Assembly: GCA_033977485.1 (NCBI GenBank)
Contig: CM066997.1
Span: 74,804,634-74,868,633, forward strand
Reading direction: 5' to 3'
Origin: Hydrangea macrophylla
Lineage: Eukaryota > Streptophyta > Magnoliopsida > Cornales > Hydrangeaceae
DNA: 64,000 bases
The notes below the pieces were generated by a model, which saw only the letters and a program-made list of their open reading frames with translations, was not told where the DNA came from and ran no database searches. Below are positions 31,846 through 40,726 of the stretch, one piece after another. A program made the translations under genes and the position numbers. Positions within the stretch are counted from its first letter, which is position 1; each line of letters starts with the position of its first letter.

Positions 31846-34022
31846 ATGGCTTCGAGCTCAAGGAGACCGTCTAAGAAGGCCAAAGGACGAATGAAGGCCG
31901 AGATGCACACCCCGGACGTGATTTTGCGGGACCCCCAACACCATCTTTCGGCCGCGGCTCTAGCAAGCTTGGTATGTGAAACTTTCGATATTTTAGGACC
32001 ACCTTCATATATTGTGCTAGTTTTGTGAGCCATAATGTGCACCTATAGATCGTTAGAAGTTCGATTTCCGCTCAAATGTTGATTTTGTGAATTTTGCTCT
32101 CGGATCGTGAATAGTGATTTTGTGCATCTTTTGTCCTCTTTGTTGTGTGTAGGTGCCGGAAGTGGCCTTGAAAGGCCATGGTAGCCTTGCCCACGCCTTC
32201 TTATGGTACACTCAACTCTCGCCCACCGTTAAGAGGATGGTGGATGACGTCGGGTTTGGAGGCTTTGTTCGCTTGGTTTCGAAAAGTAGCAATGACTTGG
32301 CTCACTTCTATGCACTGGCCGAGAGGTGGTGGGACACTACCAACACTTTTCACCTGCCGTTCGGAGAGATGACTATGACGCCTTTCGACTTTTCCATGAT
32401 TACGAGCTTGAGGGTTGGCGGGAAGCGCCTGGTTCTGGACTATTTTTATGAGATTGACCCGGAGGCGGTGGAGATGTTGATTGGGGCTGTTCCCCCTAAC
32501 CTGGAGAGGCATTGGTTCCCCTGCGGTTGGCTTTACCGGGCCTATGGTAGAGGTAATCACAATCTGAACAATTCCCAGCTTCTGAGAGTATATCTTCTGT
32601 ATGTCCTCGGGTGCTCAATCTTTGCGACAAGGAACGACCGGGTGAGCTTGAGGCTCCTTTCTTGCCTGGCGACCATTGATGAGATCCCCTCCTACAATTG
32701 GGGCGGTGCTGCCCTGGCCCATCTCTACAAGCATATGGAGGAGGTCTCTCGGGGCGATGTTAAATCTACTGGGGGATTCTGGCGAGCTTGGGAGGTACGC
32801 ACTGCTTCTTCTTTTTATTTTCCATCTTTCTAATTTTCATACTTGTTCTGATTTCTCTTTTGTCTGCGCAACTTTGGAGTTTTGAATACTTGAAGATGTT
32901 GGCTCCCTCCCCAGCAGACGAGTCAGGCGAGGATGAGGATGGTATGGCTCCTATGCCTTTATTCCCACGAGGCTTGAGATGGCGGAGGGATGTTGTTGGG
33001 GTGAAGAGTGGGGCCCATCGGATTGTTTTGCTTCGGAACTTCTTAACTGGGTTGACAGCCTCTAGTGTTGATTGGACGCCTTGGGAGGGCGTCGCTTATG
33101 CTGCCACTGAGGAGATACAAGCGGTTAAATCTCTTACCTCTTGCCGCCTTCTGCTGGAGAGTACTGAGTGCAGGCAGTGGTTCCTTGGTGAGCGGGTGTC
33201 TCGGCAGGTGGTTGGTGGTTCCCGGTATCGCGTCCCTCATGATCCTCCTGTGATGGATGCTAGTGACCTTTCTGGAGATGCTCTGATGGCGGCTTTAGCC
33301 GGCACTGATGTTTGGGACCATTTTCTTTCTGAGACCGGTTACGAGGCTTACCGCGGCCGTTTCCTGATGCCTAACTTCCCACTCCTGGAGGTGAGTTTTT
33401 TTGTATTTTTTGTTTATATTTATTGCCCATGTTTTTGATCTATCTTTTCCTAACTTATTCTGTGCCTACAGCTTCGCGAGATGTACAGGAGACAGGCTCC
33501 TCAGGCTCCCGACCCTATCCCTCCTTGGGATTGGACCGTCAATGTTCTAGGCGCTGATGGCACTCCCCAAGTGATGGAGGTGCCACGAGTCACATGTGGG
33601 TATCCTACTCAGCCAGCGGGTGTCCTCAATGTTCCTTGGAGTTAAGCTGAGGAGGGTCACGCCTTGGCAGCCAGCTTACGGTCCCTGGTCCTCACACGAG
33701 ACCACCGGGTACGTCTTTAATTTTGCACTTTCTTAAGGTGATGAGGTTCTAATCCTAGATTTTACCCTTGACAGATGGACGGTATGCGGCAATTTGCTGC
33801 CAACCAGATGGCGTCCTTGGTAAGTCTCTGACTCGGCTCTGTTTTTGTACCTTTTTTTGTTGTTCCCTTACTGATTGCCTTTTATTTTATTTGTGTGTGC
33901 AGTACCGTGGAGGCGGGGCTGGCTCATCGAGGACTGGTCCAAGATGTAGAGGTGGTAGGAGGAGGCCGTCGCCGACGTACACTCCGGGCGGTCCGACGGA
34001 GGACGAAGAGGAGGAGGACTGA
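31846..34022 (+). pseudogene. Plant mobile domain (PMD) gene carried antisense inside E3; six exons, two lesions
   Basis: Exons: 31846-31971, 32153-32794, 32872-33390, 33472-33708, 33775-33819 and 33903-34022, all joined in phase 0. Four of five introns are GT-AG. Together they give about 562 codons. Exon 2 encodes the PMD hallmark FHLPFGEMTMTPFDF (residue 108 on), with HAFLWYTQLSP before it and WGGAALAHLYKHM near its end. The last exon is basic and Gly/Arg-rich and ends in acidic TEDEEEED. PMD proteins occur as host silencing-related factors (MAIN family) and as passengers in plant transposons. Lesions: the intron-2 acceptor reads CAA at 32869-32871, not CAG, and exon 4 has TAA near 33643. 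Being antisense to the genomic RNA, its introns would survive retrotransposition. The exon model is mine, from splice signals and frame. Confidence 0.75.
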
Positions 34023-34355
34023 GGCTTCCCAAGCGGGAATTATTATTTTATTTTTTTTTCCTGTTTTTGATTAGGTTGTACTGAGGATATGATTATTCGG
34101 ACAGTGTAGGACGATGTGTAGCACAATTTGTGACCTTCTGACAGAGTATTATGATGTTTTGCCTCCTAGGCCGGATATCTCCCGGTTTAGAGGCGCAGTT
34201 GTGTGCTTGTTGATATATGTGCATTGCGATTGCTGGATGTTACTGCGATGGGCAGTTTTGTGATAGTGAGTGCTTTTGCCTTGCAGGTGGGATAGTCCGT
34301 GAAACGGGGAGGTGCTGCCGAAATTTTGAATTTTGCTAGAGCCGCGACAGAAAAT
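34023..34355. other. Spacer between PMD gene and the second antisense ORF
   Basis: Gene-free. It starts with a T-rich stretch (34040-34060) and contains TTTTGCCTTGCAG (to about 34286), which could be a splice acceptor for a leader intron of the next ORF. The reading frame stays open leftward from the ATG to about 34299 with no earlier ATG. Confidence 0.4.
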
Positions 34356-35354
34356 ATGGCTTTGTATGATCCCGCCCACCTCACAGCTTGGCTGAACATT
34401 ACGGATGGCGTGGAGCGGATCAACCTCTTTAGCTACAGCTTAACCGAGCTATTCTCTCTTTGCCAGATGACCCTGAACACTGAGTTCTTGCGTGCTGCCA
34501 TTGGTCACTGGGACCCGGTGAATCATGTCTTCAACTTCAATGGCCTGGAGATATGCCCTGTGTTTGAGGAGTTCTGCGCTATTCTCGGCTATGATTCTGA
34601 CTCTGACTTGATTCTCCCTTCTGGTGATACCCTCAGCCCTACGCGAGCCTTGGCTGAATACCTGAATTGCTCTGTCACTATTTCCCGTCGGCTGATTCAA
34701 GGTGAGGTTCTCAACATTGCTTCTATTATTGCCCGGTATACCAGTCCTGGGAATCCCAGCGCGTATGATGCTTCCCGTGGGGCCGCTTTGATATTGTGCA
34801 TGACTTCGCACTTCCTGTTCTCGAGCACTTCCATTGACTTGGTGCATGTGTGCCTCGGGCTGAAACTTAGCAGGAATCCCATGGCCATGGTTCTAGCTGA
34901 AACTTTGAACGGTTTGGATAATGCCTTCAACCAAGGGACTCTTCTCCTTTCTGGGGCACCTTTGGTGTTACAGGCTTGGCTTTACGAGCGCCTTCAGCTG
35001 TGGACGGGCCGTATACCACCAGTTTACTTTCGTCAAGCCGTGCTTTACTCTCACTATACTTTTGCCGATTGGGTGGGCATGATGGGTGCTTTATCTGAGG
35101 CTGACATTTGCTGGATCGTGAGACGTTGGGGCCTTTATGCCGTCACCACAAGCCTTGGGGGTCACCAGAGAGTGTGGCTGATGGGTCTGAGAGAGACCTC
35201 TTTCTATCATCCTCGCCGTTTGGCCAGACAGTATGGACAGGTTCAGGAGGTTCCCCGGGGGTTTACTGAGAGGATCTTTGCTTCCAGGATCAGGGCTACC
35301 ACTATTGCTGCTTTTATTGATGGTTGGACCGACCGAATAAAGGCCTACTTCTAG
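34356..35354 (+). CDS. Retroelement extra ORF (DUF7745-like), antisense in E3
   Basis: Intact ORF of 332 residues, function unknown. Visible blocks: RAAIGHWDP (residues 46-54), PVFEEFCAIL (68-77), DLILP (84-88), SHFLFSS (151-157), LLSGAPLVLQAWL (197-209), and RLARQYG near the C-terminus. It resembles the plant DUF7745-type family as I remember it (pattern WDP, F.F, EE.AIL). The ATG at 34356 is chosen because it aligns with the start of the E1 homologue at 60611; the 19 codons before it have no ATG. The two proteins have WDP and LLSGAPLVLQ at identical residue numbers. It lies on the strand opposite gag-pol, between the PMD gene and the hairpin region. There is no signal peptide or clear membrane segment. 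Confidence 0.8.
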   Translation: MALYDPAHLTAWLNITDGVERINLFSYSLTELFSLCQMTLNTEFLRAAIGHWDPVNHVFNFNGLEICPVFEEFCAILGYDSDSDLILPSGDTLSPTRALAEYLNCSVTISRRLIQGEVLNIASIIARYTSPGNPSAYDASRGAALILCMTSHFLFSSTSIDLVHVCLGLKLSRNPMAMVLAETLNGLDNAFNQGTLLLSGAPLVLQAWLYERLQLWTGRIPPVYFRQAVLYSHYTFADWVGMMGALSEADICWIVRRWGLYAVTTSLGGHQRVWLMGLRETSFYHPRRLARQYGQVQEVPRGFTERIFASRIRATTIAAFIDGWTDRIKAYF

Positions 35355-35632
35355 AGATCTTTGAAGAAATAAAAGACGCAAAGATAAAACTAGACCTGAC
35401 TGATTCTGCTCATTCCTCCAAGTGTCTTTGAACATGTGTGATTGCTTTTTGAGAGATTTTTATTTCTTTAATTATCCCTGCTTATGTAATATTCAAAGTT
35501 TGTTTATCGGTGAACCTCGGTTACTTTGGAAATCTTATTTTATGCATTTTAGCTTTCTAAAAATATTTTGTAGCCGAGATTTCAATTAGTCGTTGCTTTT
35601 GGTACTTGCTTGGGCATGCTAGGTTTATTGGA

Positions 35633-35769
35633 GGCAAACGAGGCGGGTGGCCGAAGTTTGCCTCTAGTTTGGGATATGCATGGTTGTGAGGCAAACGAGG
35701 TAGATGACCGACGTTTGCCCCTAGTTTAGAAGAGGTTCAGGCAAACGAGGTGAGTGGCCGAAGTTTGCC
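35633..35769. repeat. Three GGCAAAC/GTTTGCC hairpins
   Basis: Arms at 35633/35656, 35690/35713 and 35740/35763, each with a 16-base spacer of the type GAGGTGAGTGGCCGAA. Downstream each reads CTCTAGT or CCCTAGT, so the sense (minus) strand gives CTAGGGGCAAAC, close to the PPT core. E1 has three looser counterparts at 57955-58080. Confidence 0.75.
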
Positions 35770-35844
35770 CCTAGTGTGGAGGGTGTGTTTTTTTTTGGGT
35801 TATGGTAAGGACCGCGACTTTATTTTTCTCACGTGCTCATAATT

Positions 35845-35965
35845 TTTGCCTAGGCACCAAGGAGGTGACCTAGCGAGCTACTTTCTCTCTTTTGTTATTG
35901 CTCACTTTGGATTTAGCTCTAATTTTTGCCTAGGCGTCCTTTCGGATTTTCAACCTAGCGAACCA
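35845..35965. repeat. Two CCTAGG...CCTAGCG hairpin units
   Basis: TTTTTGCCTAGGC ... CCTAGCGA occurs at about 35843-35878 and 35923-35962. CTAGG and CCTAG can pair, with further pairing inside. E1 has two counterparts at about 58705-58760 and 58788-58842. Confidence 0.65.
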
Positions 35966-35969
35966 TCCT

Positions 35970-36004
<35 letters not shown>
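35970..36004. repeat. Poly(T) tract
   Basis: About 33 consecutive T, directly left of the CTACG hairpin copies. The E1 counterpart region (58760-58880) is also T/C-rich. Confidence 0.9.
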
Positions 36005-36005
<1 letters not shown>

Positions 36006-36010
36006 AAAGT

Positions 36011-36800
36011 CTGCCTACGTACCCCCAAGTGGGGATCAGGTCCAACGTAGTTCGGGCCATGGTTGGAAAGAAGAGGGTTGATTTTTAGGTTGGTGGAGCG
36101 ACCGAACCGATGTGGTTGCCTACGTATCCCCGAGCGGGAATCAGGTCGAGCGTAGTTCAAGGCAAGGCTTGAAAGGAATGGTTATTTTTTTGTTGGTGGA
36201 GCGACCGAACCGATGTGGTTGCCTACGAATCCCCGAGCGGGAATCAGGTCGAGCGTAGTTCAAGGCAAGGCTTGAAAGGAATGGTTATTTTTTGTTGGTG
36301 GAGCGACCGAACCGATGTGGTTGCCTACGTATCCCCGAGCGGGAATCAGGTCGAGCGTAGTTCAAGGCAAGGCTTGAAAGGAATGGTTATTTTTTGTTGG
36401 TGGAGCGACCGAACCGATGTGGGTGCCTACGTATCCCCGAGCGGGAATCAGGTCGAGCGTAGTTCAAGGCAAGGCTTGAAAGGAATGGTTATTTTTTGTT
36501 GGTGGAGCGACCGAACCGATGTGGTTGCCTACGTATCCCCGAGCGGGAATCAGGTCGAGCGTAGTTCATGGCAAGGCTTGAAAGGAATGGTTATTTTTTG
36601 TTGGTGGAGCGACCGAACCGATGTGGTTGCCTACGTATCCCCGAGCGGGAATCAGGTCGAGCGTAGTTCAAGGCAAGGCTTGAAAGGAATGGTTATTTTT
36701 TGTTGGTGGAGCGACCGAACCGATGTGGTTGCCTACGTATCCCCGAGCGGGAATCAGGTCGAGCGTAGTTCAAGGCAAGGCTTGAAAGGAATGGTTATTG
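36011..36800. repeat. 102-bp tandem array carrying the CTACG hairpin (eight hairpin copies)
   Basis: A diverged first copy has arms CTACGT/ACGTAG at 36015-36020 and 36045-36050. Seven further copies follow with a period of about 102 bp (CTACG at about 36120, 36222, 36324, 36426, 36528, 36630 and 36732). Each has CTACGTATCCCC, GAGC and GGGAAT, then GCGTAG. Since 102 is divisible by three, a 196-codon open frame (36215-36805) arises. It is repeat-derived, not a gene. The array ends next to the pol stop codon. Confidence 0.85.
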
Positions 36801-36805
36801 GATAG

Positions 36806-39800
36806 TCAAGCATAGTACTTTTTGAGGCGATCCATGTTGATCGGTTCTTTGAATTCGACACCATCGAGGTCCATGAGATAAGTTGCTCCTCCGGAAAGAA
36901 CAGTCTTGACGATATAAGGGCCGACCCATTTTGGCTTAAACTTCCCACGGGGATCAAAGATCGGAGCTCGCAACTCCTTAAGGACAAGGTCGCCCTGGAC
37001 AATCTTCCTTGGGCGAACCCTTTTGTTGAAGGCACGGGCTATCCTCTTCTGATAGATTCGGACATGGTCGACCGCCGCTAGACGCTTTTCATCTATGAGG
37101 GCCAATTCTTCATACCTTTCTCTCAACCAATCTGATTCCGAAATTTCACACTCTGCCATCACGCGTAGGGATGGTAATTCTATCTCCACCGGAAGTACCG
37201 CTTCCATCCCATACACTAGTGAGTAAGGAGTCGCTCCTGTGGACGTCCTTATCGATGTTCTGTATCCCCAAAGTGCAAATGGTAGCTTTTCATGCCAGTC
37301 TTTGTAGGTATCGGCTGATTTTTGCAGTATGGCCTTGACATTCTTATTCGCAGCTTCGACTGCCCCATTGGTCTGTGGTCAGTATGGCGACGACTTGTGA
37401 TAGGTGATTTGGTATTCCTCGAACAGATCCCTGACTTCTGCCTTGAAATGACTTCCGTTATCCAAAATAATCTCATGAGGAACTCCATAACGGCAGATGA
37501 GATTTCTTTTGATGAATTTGGCCACTTCCTTGGCCCCCAACTTGGTGTAAGATGCAGCTTTTACCCATTTTGTGAAGTAGTCTATGGCCACCAGAATATA
37601 CCGATTTCCATTTGAGGCCTTTGGAACGATTTCACCAATAATATCGATTCCCCAGGTGGAGAATGGCCAAGGCGAGGTCATGCTGTATAGAAGAGATGGC
37701 GGCACGTGCATCATGTTTGCATGGATCTGGCACTTGTGACACCTTCTCACGTACTCACAACAATCTTTTTCCAATGTTGTCCAGTAGTATCCTTGTCTCA
37801 CGATTTTCTTAGCCAGCATGTGGCCGTTCATGTGTGGGCCGCATACCCCTTCGTGTATTTCTTCCATCATTCTTCTGGAGTTCTTCCCAAACAAGCAAGT
37901 CAGGTTGTGACCATTGTATCCTTTCTTCAGCAGTTTCCCGCCGCAAATGATGAATTGCGCTGCGAATTTTCGAATTGCCCTTTTGTCTTTCTCGGTAGAC
38001 TCTTGGGGGTACATCCCCTTTTCTATGAAATTCCAGATGTCCTGGTACCACGGTGTTTCATTCTCTTCTTCTTCGATTGTGGCGATTATGCTGAACGAAG
38101 GCTCATACCTCTGCTCAATTACCAAGGGCATCATTCTGACTCCCACAGGAATTTTGATCATCGAAGCTAGAGTGGCCAAGGAATCTGCCAGCTGGTTCTC
38201 TTCCCTGGGCAAGTAGAGGAATGTGATATTTTCGAACTGCCTCTTGAGTTGGTCGAGACGATCATGATAGGGCTTCAACCTTTCTTCTTTTACTTTCCAT
38301 TCTCCTCTGGCTTGTGATATGATGAGGTTTGAATCCCCGAAGACATCCAACCTCCGAACTTTCAGCTCTAAGGCTGCTTCCATTCCCAGAATGCATGCTT
38401 CATACTCAGCAGTGTTGTTGGTGGAGTTATAATTGAGCTTGACCGCTAACGGAGTGTGGTCCCCACTCGGCGATACTAGGATCATCCCTACTCCGTATCC
38501 CTTCATGTTAGCTGCTCCATCGAAGTACAACTTCCACTGTTCTTCCTTGATTTCCATGATGCTCTCGTCTGGAAACGGAAAGTCCCCACTTTCTTCGGAG
38601 TCAACGGCATGTTCTACGAGATGCTCAGCTACGGTTCTCCCTTTTACCGACTTGCTCGTAACATACTTGATATCGAATTCGGATAATAGAAGTAACCAAC
38701 GGGATATACGACCGGTTAGGGCGGGTTTTTCGAGAAGGTATTTTAGAGGATCCATGCGGGATATGAGCACAACCGGAAAGGCCAGCATGTCGTGCCTTAG
38801 TCGGCGAGTGCACCAAACCAAGGCCCAACATGTTTTTTCGAGGGTAGAATAGTTGAGCTCATACCCAGTCATCCTCTTGCTGAGGTAATATATGGCTTTT
38901 TCGGAGTGGCTTTCTTCTCCTTCTTGGGCTAGCATGCAACCCATGGCATTTTTGGAGACAGACAGGTAAAGGAATAAGGGCTTATGAGGAGTGGGTGGTG
39001 AAAGGACAGGTGGATTTTGAAGGTAGGCTTTTATTTTGTCGAAAGCGGCTTGGCATTGGTCATCCCATTGGAACTTCTCCCCTTTTCTCAACAATCGGAA
39101 CAGAGGATCGCATGTAGTTGTGAGCTTAGAAATGAAGCGGCTGATGAACTGGATTCTTCTGAGGAACCCCTTTACTTCTTTTTCATTCCGTGGTGGCGTC
39201 ATTTCGAGGATTGCCTTGATCTTAGAGGGGTCCACCTCTATTCCCCTTTGTGTGATGAGAAAACCCAGGAGTTTACCGGAGGTTACACCGAAAGTGCATT
39301 TCTTTGGATTCAGCCTCATCTTGTATTTGCGCAACCTTTCGAAGAACTTTTCCAGCGCTACCAGGTGCCCTTCTCTATCCTTGGATTTTACAATCATGTC
39401 GTCTACATATACTTCTACCTCTTTGTGAATCATATCATGCAGCAGAGTGGTGGCAGCTCTTTGGTACGTTGCCCCCGCGTTCTTGAGCCCAAAGGGCATT
39501 ACTCTATAACAGTAGGTTCCTCAAGGGGTGGTGAATGTCGTCTTTTCCCGATCTTCTGGCGCCATTAGAATCTGATTATACCCTGAGAAGCCATCCATGA
39601 AAGACAGTAGCTCATGTCCTGCGGTGTTATCTACCAAAACGTCAATGTGGGGAAGCGGGAAGTCATCCTTGGGACTGGCCTTGTTCAGATCACGAAAGTC
39701 GACGCACACACGAACTTTTCCATCCTTCTTCGGGACTGGCATGATATTGGCAACCCATTCCGGGTATTCGGTGACAATGATGAACCCTGCCTTGAACTGC

Positions 39801-40726
39801 TTCTCCACCTCTTCTTTAACCTTGAGTGCCCATTCCGGTCTCATGCGCCTCAGTTTCTGCTTGACAGGTTTAGAATTAGGGAGGAGAGGAATATGATGTT
39901 GGACGATGTCGGGATCGACCCCAGGCATGTCTTCGTAAGACCAAGCAAAAACATCTTTGAACTCTTTTAGCAAGAGGGTTAATTTTTCTTTTTCTTCTTT
40001 ATTAAGGGTTGAGCCAATTTGCACAATCTGTGGATTATCTATTTCACCTAAGTTAACTGATAAAGTATCTTCGATTATTTCATAAGCAGGTGGTTTTTCA
40101 ATTAGTTGCTTTAGTTCGATTGGGAGATCCTCGGAGGGATCTGTGCATTCACAAGTGTCAGACACAAAGGAGTAAGCAGAATCGTCTTTCATTTCATTCA
40201 TGACAGGTGAAGTGATTACATTGGATAGTGGTGGGCTTACAGCAGCCGACTCTAGTACAGACTCGATAACCGGTAGTACAGACTTTGGGGGAATAGGGGA
40301 TTGGGAGACACAGACAGATGACTCTACAGCCTGGTTGCTCAGACCCTCCTCAGTTGGCTTGATCTGATCATCTTGGCTCTCGGCCCTCTTCTCTTCCTCC
40401 TCCTCAGTGGATTCCTCCCACATCTTCTTGATCGCCTCAGTGTCAAGGTATTTTAACCAGTCTTCCTTTGGGGTCTTTTCAACTTCTTCGGGATAGAACG
40501 GGTCTTGTTATGGGGGCCTCTCGCAGTCAGCGAAGATTTCAAGCCCGGGGTGCCTTCTCCCAGTGGTTTGATGGACCCAGGGTTCGGGGAACCCGAAGTA
40601 AGGGAAATCATCCCCTTCTTTGACGAATTGTCCATTCAAAGTCTTGCGGTATGGTGGGAGACCCTTCACCCTTTTCTTCCATGGCCTCTGTAGCTCGGCG
40701 TCTTCATCAGTGGGCTTGTATCCCAA
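36806..40726 (-). pseudogene. E3 pol: reverse transcriptase, RNase H, archaeal-type RNase H, integrase
   Basis: One frame runs from 40726 to 36806, interrupted by stops at about 40510, 39519 and 37380. RT: VRVCVDFRDLNKASPKDDFP, MDGFSGYNQI and an intact catalytic YVDD (39398-39409). RNase H follows (KPLFLYLSVSKNAMGCMLA). A second RNase H (YFDGAA near 38515, NNTAEYEACILG, FGDSNLIISQ, NQLADSLA) is the Tat-lineage hallmark. Integrase: HHCC zinc region ending CHKCQ; DDE residues in WGIDIIGEIV (about 37640), ILDNGSHF (about 37455) and NGAVEAAN (about 37350); C-terminal GPYIVKTVLSGGATYLM. Catalytic residues are kept. Two of the three stops fit single C-to-T or G-to-A changes from sense codons expected there, so decay looks recent. 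Confidence 0.85.

Noticed and set aside
31473..32042. 189-codon minus-strand frame opposite the PMD gene start
   Set aside because: It mirrors GC-rich repeats and the PMD exon 1. No domain is visible and the plus-strand gene explains the region.
36215..36805. 196-codon open frame with repeated VAYVSPSGNQVERSS
   Set aside because: It is the translation of the 102-bp tandem repeat, whose length is divisible by three. The conserved feature is the hairpin, not the peptide.
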